NCBI RefSeq assembly: GCF_003479805.1 | Contig: NZ_QUHV01000019.1 | Span: 1-31,527 of the forward strand | From: Collinsella sp. AF08-23 | GTDB taxonomy: Bacteria; Actinomycetota; Coriobacteriia; Coriobacteriales; Coriobacteriaceae | Direction: 5' to 3' | DNA length: 31,527 nt | Shown: positions 16,969 through 24,139 of the stretch, one piece after another | Layout: every line of letters begins with the position of its first letter | How positions within the stretch are numbered: position 1 is the first letter of the stretch | Program-made: the position numbers and the translations under genes | Notes under the pieces: model-generated | Told to the model about the DNA's origin: nothing | What the model saw: only the letters and a program-made list of their open reading frames with translations | Database searches by the model: none

Positions 16969-16991
16969 GGGCGCCACGTGATGCGGCGCCC
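16969..16991 (-). terminator. Hairpin between response regulator and kinase genes
   Basis: GGGCGCC (16969-16975) and GGCGCCC (16985-16991) enclose a 9-base loop and are followed on the minus strand by ATTTTATG. It lies within the two-component operon, just after the regulator stop codon. It could act as a partial terminator lowering kinase expression relative to the regulator. Confidence 0.5.
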
Positions 16992-17004
16992 GGCGTGAGT
17001 CGTG

Positions 17005-17724
17005 TTACTTGTCCGCCTTGTCAGGCTGCGCGGGTGCCTCAAAACGATATCCGACACCGTGCACGGTATAGAGCCACTTGGGCTTTTTGGGATCATCCCC
17101 CAGCTTGGCGCGCAGGTTCTTCACGTGACTATCGATGGTGCGCTCATAGCCCTCAAAGTCGTAACCGAGAACCTTCTCCACGAGCTCCATACGGTTGTAC
17201 ACGCGGCCGGGATGGCGAGCGAGCGTGGTGAGGAGCTTAAACTCGGATGCGGTGAGGTCAACTTCCTTGCCCTCAACAAGAATCTTGTGCCCAGAGATAT
17301 CGATGACCAGATCGCCAAAGTCGAGGACCTCGACCTGCGGCTCGTCGGCAAGGTGAGTGCGGCGGAACAAGGCGCGCACGCGCGCCACGAGCTCACGCGG
17401 GGAGAAGGGTTTGATGAGGTAGTCGTCCGCACCGAGCTCGAGACCGATGATACGATCCTCAACCTCCCCCTTAGCGGTAAGCATGATAATCGGCACATCA
17501 GAGGTGTCACGGATGGCACGGCACACACGCTCACCGGAAAGCTTGGGAAGCATAAGGTCGAGCACGATCAGGTCAAACTGGTGCTTCTCGAACTCCTCAA
17601 CGGCGGATTGACCGTCGCCAACACCCACGACCCAATAACCCTCACGCTCAAGATAGGCTGCCACCGCGTCGCGGATGGCCTTTTCATCCTCAACCAACAA
17701 AATCTTACGTGCATCTGAAGCCAT
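17005..17724 (-). CDS. OmpR/PhoB-family response regulator
   Basis: A 239-residue transcription factor controlled by phosphorylation. The receiver domain (about 7-120) has the acidic pair Glu12/Asp13, phospho-acceptor Asp56 in VLDLMLP, Thr83 and Lys105 in LIKPF. The C-terminal winged-helix DNA-binding domain (about 135-230) has the usual LTASEFKLL, ERTIDSHVKNLRAKL and VHGVGYRF signatures. GGAGG lies seven bases before the ATG. It is transcribed with the kinase gene downstream. A pair of 8-base direct repeats sits in its promoter region and may be its own binding site. The regulated genes are unknown; a general envelope or phosphate-type role is possible but unsupported. Confidence 0.97.
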   Translation of the reverse strand: MASDARKILLVEDEKAIRDAVAAYLEREGYWVVGVGDGQSAVEEFEKHQFDLIVLDLMLPKLSGERVCRAIRDTSDVPIIMLTAKGEVEDRIIGLELGADDYLIKPFSPRELVARVRALFRRTHLADEPQVEVLDFGDLVIDISGHKILVEGKEVDLTASEFKLLTTLARHPGRVYNRMELVEKVLGYDFEGYERTIDSHVKNLRAKLGDDPKKPKWLYTVHGVGYRFEAPAQPDKADK

Positions 17725-17760
17725 GGGCGGCCTCCTCGTCTCGCAAACAAACGTCGTTTT

Positions 17761-17787
17761 ATTCTAGCGCACACAAATGGCGCACAC
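17761..17787 (-). promoter_or_regulatory. Candidate promoter and direct-repeat site of the two-component operon
   Basis: TAGAAT on the minus strand (complement of 17761-17766) is a plausible -10 box. Immediately upstream GTGTGCGC occurs twice (complements of 17767-17774 and 17780-17787), 13 bp apart. OmpR-family regulators usually bind direct repeats near the -35 region, so autoregulation is possible. No good -35 hexamer is seen, which would fit an activated promoter. Confidence 0.4.
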
Positions 17788-17859
17788 CTTTAACGAAGTA
17801 TGCCCAATCTGCGGAGTGCTCAATCATTGGCGCGGGCGGCATTGGACAGCAGGCCCGCT

Positions 17860-19107
17860 TTACAGGGCGAACACCCGCAGACGCACCAACGCCGGTAAGC
17901 CGTCGTCACCTCGCACGGTGGCATACGTCACCAGACGATCCGTCGTTCCCTCGCTTGCCGGATAGTCGCCAAAATCAAGCGCCTTATCCGGGGCCGTGAG
18001 GATTGCGTAGGTCTGGGCACTTGTGTCGACCACAAAATGCGAGGACTGGGCCTTGATGACGTACAGACTCCCCTTGCCCGTGACGCAGGCGAGCGGCTCG
18101 CGGCTCAAATATACGAACGGACCACCCGAGTTGCCGATGAACGTGCCCATGTTCCCCAGGCTGCCGCCGTATCCGTAGTTCGCCTCGACAGAAAAGGCAA
18201 AACTTTCGCCCATGAACACAGCTTCGAAGGGACTGACCGTTTCGGGCATGACCAGCTGGGCGGCAACCTTATTGTTATTCTGCAGGTCAAGCGCGGTGAG
18301 CCCGTAATATGTACCATCATCGGAATTGACGCGGGGGGCGATGGTGAGGTAACCGTCGCTCACACGCGGCCACGTCGCAAATCGACCGGGACTCTCGTAC
18401 AGGTCCTCACCCTTTTCGTCTCCCACGTTCCACAGGTAGCAATGGGAGAACTCCGAGCTCTTGGCTCCCGTCGCAAAGGGCATTTTCTGCCAGATGACCG
18501 AAGATCCCGTTGCGGTAAAACGCGCCGGCTCCCAATCGGCGTCGCCTTTGTCGAGCTCAACGGGATCTCCAACAAGCACCCCGTTCTCGAGTGCCTGGGC
18601 AATGAGTACCCAAGCTCCCGCCGCATAATCCATTTCAACCCACGCGTACACCTGCTCCGAGCAGCGAACATCGTGGAACGCATGGGTCTTTCCCGCTACC
18701 GGTTCCGACACCAGAGTCGACGTGTTTCCGCTGGCGAGAGAAATGATGCCGAGCGTGTTGATCGTGCGGGCGCTCGCCGGGGCCTCCAGCAGTGCCGCCC
18801 ACGACCCCTCGCAGTGGAACGGGACAGTGCCCAAGGGAAGGTCCCATTCGTATTGGGCGGTCAGGGTGTTGTCCACCCCCTCGAAGTCATCGGTGACGTT
18901 GGTGATCTTCGAGTCGTCAGTGATGACCTGCGGCTCACCGCTCACATTCGCAGCGCCGCCATCTGATCCACAACCCACAAGGGATATTGCCGTGAGCGCT
19001 GCTCCGGCGGCCGCAGTTCCCTTGAACAGCGTTCGGCGGCTCACGCTGCGAGAAGCAGTGGCACGGCGATCGGTCCGCGAATCGAAATGGTACTCCCTAG
19101 TTTTCAT
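17860..19107 (-). CDS. Tat-exported lipoprotein of unknown function
   Basis: 415 residues. The N-terminus has a twin-arginine signal (VSRRTLFKG, Arg24-Arg25), a hydrophobic stretch and a lipobox LVGC with Cys46, so it is probably exported folded and lipid-anchored outside the membrane. The rest is rich in short beta-type segments with recurring Trp, Gly and Asp, for example GAWVLIAQAL, SSVIWQKMP, GYLTIAPRV and SLYVIKAQ. A beta-propeller is possible, but I recognise no family with certainty. The start MKTREYHF is chosen because the signal peptide then has normal length and because it lies five bases after the stop codon of the TSCPD gene, indicating translational coupling. Confidence 0.85.
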   Translation of the reverse strand: MKTREYHFDSRTDRRATASRSVSRRTLFKGTAAAGAALTAISLVGCGSDGGAANVSGEPQVITDDSKITNVTDDFEGVDNTLTAQYEWDLPLGTVPFHCEGSWAALLEAPASARTINTLGIISLASGNTSTLVSEPVAGKTHAFHDVRCSEQVYAWVEMDYAAGAWVLIAQALENGVLVGDPVELDKGDADWEPARFTATGSSVIWQKMPFATGAKSSEFSHCYLWNVGDEKGEDLYESPGRFATWPRVSDGYLTIAPRVNSDDGTYYGLTALDLQNNNKVAAQLVMPETVSPFEAVFMGESFAFSVEANYGYGGSLGNMGTFIGNSGGPFVYLSREPLACVTGKGSLYVIKAQSSHFVVDTSAQTYAILTAPDKALDFGDYPASEGTTDRLVTYATVRGDDGLPALVRLRVFAL

Positions 19108-19112
19108 GGCAG

Positions 19113-19400
19113 CTACGCCCGAACCTTGGCCTGTGCTTCGCGCAAGGCAAGCGTGAGTTGATCGGCACAAGAGGTCTTACGCGGCCCGCAGGTGTTTCCC
19201 TGCAAAAGCTCGACGATGGAATCGACCGGTTGGCCGGCGACAAGCCTACCGATGGCCTTGAGGTTACCGTTGCAGCCTCCGTCGAACGCCACATTTTCGA
19301 TAGCCGAGCCATCATCCGAGAGTTCCACGTGAATCATACGGGCGCACACGCCGCGCGGTTTGAAATCAAGATCGATCACAAAGGTGCCTTTCCCTAACAT
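19113..19400 (-). CDS. Small TSCPD-domain protein (TIGR03905-like)
   Basis: 95 residues. The protein follows the layout of the uncharacterised TSCPD/TIGR03905 family: FKPRGVCARMIHVEL near the N-terminus, VAFDGGCNGNLKAIGRLV in the middle and GNTCGPRKTSCADQL near the end. The family's Thr-Ser-Cys-Pro-Asp motif is changed to Thr-Ser-Cys-Ala-Asp here. Conserved cysteines suggest metal or Fe-S binding, but the family function is not established. The same domain is found at the end of some ribonucleotide reductases. The ATG has only a weak ribosome binding site. Its stop is five bases before the next gene's start. Confidence 0.88.
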   Translation of the reverse strand: MLGKGTFVIDLDFKPRGVCARMIHVELSDDGSAIENVAFDGGCNGNLKAIGRLVAGQPVDSIVELLQGNTCGPRKTSCADQLTLALREAQAKVRA

Positions 19401-19468
19401 TTTTCACTGCTGCCAGTATGCCACACAGCATGTATCGGCAACATGACTCCATCTTGTCATCGTTATGG

Positions 19469-19497
19469 AAAGGGCGGACCCTAAAGGCCCGCCCTTT
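19469..19497 (-). terminator. Terminator of the ferredoxin-AOR-cytochrome operon
   Basis: A 9-bp stem (AAAGGGCGG at 19469-19477 and CCGCCCTTT at 19489-19497) closes an 11-base loop. Both flanks are T/A-rich, so it could act in either direction. It lies 23 bases past the cytochrome stop codon. Confidence 0.85.
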
Positions 19498-19519
19498 TCG
19501 GTCGTTCTTGTTGAGTGCC

Positions 19520-20194
19520 CTATTCGGAAGCCTCGAACAGGAATGGAGTGGTCCAGCCATCCGGCACGGCACCCTGCTGGCCGTCGCCCAAGTCAACCTT
19601 GCTCCAGCCCTCGGGAATGCCACCTTCGCCCTCCCAGGCACCAACCTGGTGGCAACCGGCACACGTGAAGACGCTCTGGTCGTGCATGCGGTGGCAGGAA
19701 TTGCACTGCTGTACGCCGTGGTAATCGCTATGCGGATCAAACGAGAGGTCCTTCGTGGAAGACTCGCTCGCGCCGGGCATGATGCCGGCACCAGCGTGGC
19801 AACCGCTCTGCAGGCAGAACTCATTGGTGTAGGTCACCTTGGCGAGCGGCGTATCGTGATCGCCGGTCAGCTGGGACTGCACCATGCGGGCAGAGGTGCC
19901 CAGGGTGTTCTCATGGCAGTCAAGGCACTTTCCATTCACAACGGCCTTGTGGGCATACGCCAAAGAATCGGTCTGATTCTCGAACGTGTCGTAATACTTG
20001 CCCATGGTGCTGTGGCACAGAGCGTCGCAGTAACCGGGGGTAGCACGCCAGGCCCAGCCGGCAACGCCGAGAACGGTCGCCGCCACCACGACGGCAATCA
20101 CGATGGGCAGGCGCTTGCCCTTCCAATCGCGCTTCTTCTTGGGAGTCTCGGGCGTGGCCTCGGCCGCGCTCGTCTCCTTGATCTCATCAGCCAT
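19520..20194 (-). CDS. Membrane-anchored multihaem cytochrome c
   Basis: 224 residues. A basic cytoplasmic N-terminus leads into one membrane helix (about 30-49), and the rest must lie outside the cytoplasm where c-type haem is attached. Five haem-attachment motifs are visible: CDALCH (56-61, three residues between the cysteines), CLDCH (90-94), CLQSGCH (127-133, four residues between), CNSCH (164-168) and CAGCH (178-182). Extra His residues (for example His82, His113, His155, His159, His171) can serve as distal ligands. The layout resembles NapC/NirT/NrfH-type quinol-linked cytochromes, though the fit to that family is partial. It is the last gene of the operon, 24 bases after the AOR gene, with GAGGAG before its ATG, and probably exchanges electrons between the AOR/ferredoxin pair and menaquinone. 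Confidence 0.92.
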   Translation of the reverse strand: MADEIKETSAAEATPETPKKKRDWKGKRLPIVIAVVVAATVLGVAGWAWRATPGYCDALCHSTMGKYYDTFENQTDSLAYAHKAVVNGKCLDCHENTLGTSARMVQSQLTGDHDTPLAKVTYTNEFCLQSGCHAGAGIMPGASESSTKDLSFDPHSDYHGVQQCNSCHRMHDQSVFTCAGCHQVGAWEGEGGIPEGWSKVDLGDGQQGAVPDGWTTPFLFEASE

Positions 20195-20218
20195 ACTTGC
20201 TCCTCTAGATCAGACGGT

Positions 20219-22465
20219 CTACGCAGACAGCGCCGGGTTGTCGCCGCAGTACTTCTCAAGAATATGGTCGTACGTGCGCGTGCGCTTGTCGTACGAGGTG
20301 CCACCCTCGGTCAACAGACCGCGCGACTCAAGATCCTCGGCGATATCGCTCATGCCAAGGTCGTTCAGGCACTCCTTGGTGGGGCAGCCGAGCTTTTCGT
20401 CCCAGCCAAAGCGCTTATAGAGCATGGTAAGGGCTTTCTTCCAGTCCTTGCGCTCCATCTTGTCGGTGCCAGGGGTGAAGGGCTCGATATCCGGATCCTT
20501 CTCGAAGACCCACTCGGTAATGACATCATGGACATTGCGCATGTCGTTGCAGCCCACGTTGCCGTCCTTGTCCTTCATGCCGCGCACGGTGTTGGCGCGC
20601 TGGAGCGTCATGATACGCTCACCAGCCTTGTACAGGTCGTCAATGGTGACTTTCTGGCCGGTGACCGCGGTGTAGAACTGGGCTTCGAGGTCCAGGTCGC
20701 CGCGATAGCTGCGCTCCTTGGCGGGGGCCATGGCCATCGGCCATACCCAGTTGCACAGGACGAGGGAGTCGTGCAGAACGTCGGTGACGATGCTCCACCA
20801 GGCGAACTCGGCTTTAGCCTCGTTCATGGGGGTGTAATCCTTGGTGGCGTCGATAGCGCCCTCGCCCCACATCTCGGCAGCCATCTCCTCCTTGAGCTCC
20901 TGCGGCAGACCGCAGCCCTGGAAGTTGACGGCGGAGTGGATCATGTCATCGCGGTTGAACATCATGTTGTACAGACCGCCAGTCTGGCCGAAGCACTCGA
21001 TGGAGTGGTGGACCGGCCAGCCGCGGTAGTTGATGAGCGCGGACTTGGCGTTGTCGAACCAATCCTCGCAGCCCCACTCCTTGGTCCACACGATGGGACC
21101 GTGGCCGAGCCAGGAGATCGGCTTGTTCTCCGTATCGTTGGAAGCGATGTCCAGCAGGATCTTCACAAAGCTGGAGGGATCGCCGCCATGGAGAATCGCG
21201 TCGAAGTTGTACTCGGCCATCTGCTCGGCGGGAACGTGCTTCTCGAGGATGCCCGCGGAGTAGGTGTAGGCCAAGTCGCGGTAGAGCTGGGCATAGTTGC
21301 ACCACAGGCCAAGGTCATCGACCGTGGCGGAGATAAGCATGTTGTAGTTCACGGAGAGGTCGGTCAGGGTCTTGCCATCCTCTTCGTAGATCCCCTCGGC
21401 CTTGAGGAAGGACTGCATATAGGCCGTGAAGGGGAAGTTGGGCACGCAGGTGTTGCCCTGGGACTCGTAACCGGTCTTCTCCTGGACGAACGGCACGTGC
21501 ACCTGTGCGTAGCAACGAACGGGGCAGCCGTGGCAGCCGGCCATCTTGACCGTGTACTTCTCGGCGGCGGGGCCCATGTCCTTGGTGGACTTCATGCAGC
21601 GGTATCCCATGGTGTTGGGCTCAAACGGCTTGGGCTCGCCAGTCTCGATGGGACCACCTTCGGCGGCAGCCCAATAAAGGCCCTTCTTGGCGGTCCAACG
21701 GGAACCGGCGTCGTAGTACTCAGCCCAAGACTGCTGGGTGCTCGGGACGACGTGGTTGTTGTTGGAGCCGATGACCTGGGCGATCATGTAGTCGGAAAGG
21801 TCGGCGACCATCTGCGGGTCGGCCACGTGCACCGCCTTGGTGCCGCGGATAACGACGGCCTTGAGATTCTTGACGCCAAAGACGGCTCCCAGGCCGGCAC
21901 CGGCGGAGTGGGAACGGGTATTCATCACACAGGCGTAAGGCAGCAGGTTCTCGCCGGCGGGGCCGATAGCTGCGACGCAGCACTCGGCACCATGCTTCTT
22001 GCACAGGGCCTCAGTAGTCTCGCGCGTGCCCTTGCCCCACAGGGCGGAGGCGTCCTCAATCGAGATCTTGTCGTCGTCAATGAAAATGTAAACGGGCTTG
22101 TCGGACTTGCCCTCGATAATCAGGCCGTCGTGGCCCGAGTACTTGAGCATGGCACCGAGCTGACCGCCACAGTGCATGTCGACCACGAGATGGTCAGTCG
22201 TGAACGTGGACAGGGACGCCCAGGTGGAGCGGCCCGCCAACGGCACACCGGAACCGGTCAAGGGACCGACGGCGAGAACGGCCTTGTTCTCCTCGTCCAT
22301 CCAATCGACCTCGGGGCCGACCTCGTCGTACATGATCTTGTTCGCGAAGCCCATACCGCCGATGTAGTCCTTCTGCATCTCGACATCGGACTCTTCGGTG
22401 ATATCTCCGCTCGTAAGGTTGACGCGGGCGATCCAGCCAGCCCAACCGTAAGAGGTTTCAGCCAT
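20219..22465 (-). CDS. Aldehyde ferredoxin oxidoreductase family tungsten/molybdenum enzyme
   Basis: 748 residues, somewhat longer than the usual 600 to 700. The AOR N-terminal domain is clear (DYIGGMGFANKIMYDE, GPLTGSGVPLAGRST, GAMLKYSGHDGLIIEG, NTRSHSAGAGLGAVFGVKNLKAV). It is followed by the [4Fe-4S] motif Cys311-x2-Cys314-x3-Cys318, the DDLGLWCN segment corresponding to the DxxGL pterin-binding motif, and a likely fourth cluster ligand Cys639. The family oxidises aldehydes to acids, or the reverse, with a bis-pyranopterin tungsten or molybdenum cofactor. The substrate here is unknown. No signal peptide is present, although the partner ferredoxin is Tat-exported. The gene starts 12 bases after the ferredoxin stop with a strong AAGGAG. 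The closest familiar arrangement is E. coli YdhV with YdhY. Confidence 0.95.
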   Translation of the reverse strand: MAETSYGWAGWIARVNLTSGDITEESDVEMQKDYIGGMGFANKIMYDEVGPEVDWMDEENKAVLAVGPLTGSGVPLAGRSTWASLSTFTTDHLVVDMHCGGQLGAMLKYSGHDGLIIEGKSDKPVYIFIDDDKISIEDASALWGKGTRETTEALCKKHGAECCVAAIGPAGENLLPYACVMNTRSHSAGAGLGAVFGVKNLKAVVIRGTKAVHVADPQMVADLSDYMIAQVIGSNNNHVVPSTQQSWAEYYDAGSRWTAKKGLYWAAAEGGPIETGEPKPFEPNTMGYRCMKSTKDMGPAAEKYTVKMAGCHGCPVRCYAQVHVPFVQEKTGYESQGNTCVPNFPFTAYMQSFLKAEGIYEEDGKTLTDLSVNYNMLISATVDDLGLWCNYAQLYRDLAYTYSAGILEKHVPAEQMAEYNFDAILHGGDPSSFVKILLDIASNDTENKPISWLGHGPIVWTKEWGCEDWFDNAKSALINYRGWPVHHSIECFGQTGGLYNMMFNRDDMIHSAVNFQGCGLPQELKEEMAAEMWGEGAIDATKDYTPMNEAKAEFAWWSIVTDVLHDSLVLCNWVWPMAMAPAKERSYRGDLDLEAQFYTAVTGQKVTIDDLYKAGERIMTLQRANTVRGMKDKDGNVGCNDMRNVHDVITEWVFEKDPDIEPFTPGTDKMERKDWKKALTMLYKRFGWDEKLGCPTKECLNDLGMSDIAEDLESRGLLTEGGTSYDKRTRTYDHILEKYCGDNPALSA

Positions 22466-22477
22466 TGCGCTTCTCCT

Positions 22478-23203
22478 TTACTGGGCGATCTTGCCGCCGC
22501 CGACGAAGTCCTGGACCTCGCTGACGTAGGGCCACTTGATCTCGGAACGGGTGGGACCGGAGGAGTGGTTCACGTTCTCCCACTTGATGAGCTCGAGAGC
22601 GCCGTTGGGGCACTGGTCGGCGCAACGGCCGCAGGCGATGCACTTGGTGGACTTGTGGGTCTCGGTGTTCACCACGGGCATGTGCCACGGGCAGGCGGCG
22701 ACGCAGGTACCGCAGCCCACACACTTGTCGGGGTCGACGGTGCGCGTGCCGTTCTCCATGGTGATGATGGCCCCATGCGGGCACGACGTCTGGCAAAGAG
22801 CGGTTGTGCACATGTGGCAGGCGCGGATCTGCCACTCGCAGGAATAGTAAATGCCGTCGAAGGACTCCCAGTCGGAGCCGAAGTTGAAGCCGTCGTGCAC
22901 GTGGATGCGGGCGGCGGCGGGCTGAGATGCACCATCGTTTTGCAGGGTGCACATCATCTCGCAGCGCTGGCAACCGGTGCAGCGAGCACGGTTGACCTTG
23001 AGCACGTGGGCCGGGGTCGCGTAGTAATCGACCTCGCCCTTTGAGCTCGTGGGGGCCGCGGCGGCGGAATCCGGGAGCAACCCCAGCGCCACCATGCCAG
23101 CCACGAACGCGCCCGACACCTTCACAAACCCACGACGGGTAAAGAAGGAGTCGAGACGATCCGCACCGGAGCCGACCTGCTCCATGGCGGTGTTCTCTTT
23201 CAT
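22478..23203 (-). CDS. Tat-exported ferredoxin-like subunit with four [4Fe-4S] sites
   Basis: 241 residues. A Tat signal peptide (TRRGFVKVSG, Arg23-Arg24) has a hydrophobic core and an Ala-rich cleavage region near 46-51. Sixteen cysteines form four groups: Cys75/78/81/85, Cys122/129/132/137/141 (one of these five is extra), Cys161/164/167/171 and Cys188/191/194/198. This is the DmsB/HybA/YdhY type of electron-transfer subunit, which wires a catalytic subunit to a membrane partner. The start MKENTAMEQ follows GGGAGGGAA; the open frame runs 27 codons further upstream without support. It is the first gene of the three-gene operon with the AOR protein and the cytochrome, and is the only one of them with a cleavable export signal. 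Confidence 0.95.
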   Translation of the reverse strand: MKENTAMEQVGSGADRLDSFFTRRGFVKVSGAFVAGMVALGLLPDSAAAAPTSSKGEVDYYATPAHVLKVNRARCTGCQRCEMMCTLQNDGASQPAAARIHVHDGFNFGSDWESFDGIYYSCEWQIRACHMCTTALCQTSCPHGAIITMENGTRTVDPDKCVGCGTCVAACPWHMPVVNTETHKSTKCIACGRCADQCPNGALELIKWENVNHSSGPTRSEIKWPYVSEVQDFVGGGKIAQ

Positions 23204-23297
23204 AGTTCCCTCCCCTATTTGCTTCACGGGTGAGGCTACACCCGCGGAACCTTGAAGCACTGTGCGCGGCGAAAATGCGCACATGCAGACACGTTCA

Positions 23298-23303
23298 ATT
23301 ATG
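23298..23303 (-). promoter_or_regulatory. Candidate -10 box of the ferredoxin-AOR-cytochrome operon
   Basis: CATAAT on the minus strand lies about 95 bases before the ferredoxin start. I see no good -35 hexamer. A large dyad lies just upstream at 23329-23362, which would fit an activator-dependent promoter. Confidence 0.35.
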
Positions 23304-23328
23304 CCTGAATAAGGCGTTTAAGCCGCAG

Positions 23329-23362
23329 ATGCTCATTATTCTATTTGGAGAATAATGAGCAT
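23329..23362. promoter_or_regulatory. Large AT-rich palindrome upstream of the ferredoxin-AOR operon
   Basis: Perfect 14-bp arms ATGCTCATTATTCT (23329-23342) and their complement (23349-23362) flank a 6-base centre. The arms are AT-rich in a GC-rich genome and no T tract follows, so an operator is more likely than a terminator. It lies about 125 bases upstream of the ferredoxin start and about 60 bases past the stop of the NifU-like gene. Confidence 0.65.
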
Positions 23363-23424
23363 TGTCCTTACGTACCTGAGAAGGGCGACCGTACTCGGAC
23401 ACCAGCCCGTGTCGGCGCGTGGCG

Positions 23425-24018
23425 CTACTCGATCTCTCCGACTTCGCGCAGCTCCTGGTCCACACGCTCGTCGCGCAGGGAGCAATTCTCGGTGAGCAGG
23501 CAGTTAGGGCACATGCTTTCGCACCTGATAACCTCGTTGAGCTGGGCAAGGTTGCACCCCTTGATGCGTAACAGGTAATCGCCGATGATGGCACGCACGG
23601 CCTCGATGGCGTAGGTGAGGGTGTACTTGCGGCCATTCGGCAGGCCACCCACTGCCTCGAGGATGTCCTCCTTACTTATGGCGAGTGCCTCCTCGAACGT
23701 CTTGCCGCGCAACATCGTGGCGAGCGCGGTAGCACAGGCGATGGCCGCGAGGCAGCCGTGGCTGCGAAAGCCCACCTCGACGAAGGTCTCGGTTTCGGGG
23801 TCGATCTGCGCGAACAGTTGCATCTGCACCGTGCCGCGCTTCTCCTTGCCCACGCTGCAAAACGCATTGGCCCCGTCGGGGATGCCGCCGTTTTTGGCAT
23901 CGGCGATGAGGTCGAGCGAACGCTCGGAGTACTCCGTGATGGGCGCGTCGTTCTCGATCTGGTACATGTCGGGCGTGCGCAAAAACGGTGTGTCCTCGGT
24001 CAGACGGCGCTTTGCCAT
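23425..24018 (-). CDS. NifU/IscU-like Fe-S cluster scaffold protein
   Basis: 197 residues. The central region (about 45-150) has the NifU N-terminal fold signature: PDGANAFCSVG, a Cys in GFRSHGCLAAIACATAL, the GKTFEEAL helix, LPNGRKYTLTYAIEAVRAII. The C-terminus adds a Cys cluster (IRCESMCPNCLLTENCSL) not found in ordinary IscU, and this may bind a metal cluster itself. IscU-type proteins build [Fe-S] clusters and pass them to apo-proteins. The start MAKRRLTED is chosen for AAGGGA eight bases upstream. It lies just upstream of the operon whose products need at least five [4Fe-4S] clusters, so a dedicated scaffold role is plausible though unproven. Confidence 0.85.
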   Translation of the reverse strand: MAKRRLTEDTPFLRTPDMYQIENDAPITEYSERSLDLIADAKNGGIPDGANAFCSVGKEKRGTVQMQLFAQIDPETETFVEVGFRSHGCLAAIACATALATMLRGKTFEEALAISKEDILEAVGGLPNGRKYTLTYAIEAVRAIIGDYLLRIKGCNLAQLNEVIRCESMCPNCLLTENCSLRDERVDQELREVGEIE

Positions 24019-24054
24019 AAACGTTTCCCTTCTCCCATTCCCAATCGGGGACGT

Positions 24055-24078
24055 AGTCGTTTGGTAAGTCGTTTGGTA
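24055..24078. repeat. Tandem 12-bp repeat upstream of the NifU-like gene
   Basis: AGTCGTTTGGTA occurs twice head to tail, without mismatch. It is 36 bases before the NifU-like start. A second short direct repeat, AATGGCACG at 24102-24110 and 24114-24122, also has a 12-base period. Possible regulator site or slippage product. Confidence 0.75.
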
Positions 24079-24139
24079 CACATGTCGAGGAGGCGTGCCC
24101 AAATGGCACGTCCAATGGCACGGCAGGCGGCTCGAACTC

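Noticed and set aside
19418..23044. A 1208-codon open frame on the plus strand opposite the ferredoxin-AOR-cytochrome operon
   Set aside because: It is the antisense of three well-supported genes; long antisense frames are expected from GC-rich codon use. Its protein has no recognisable domain and no ribosome binding site is seen.
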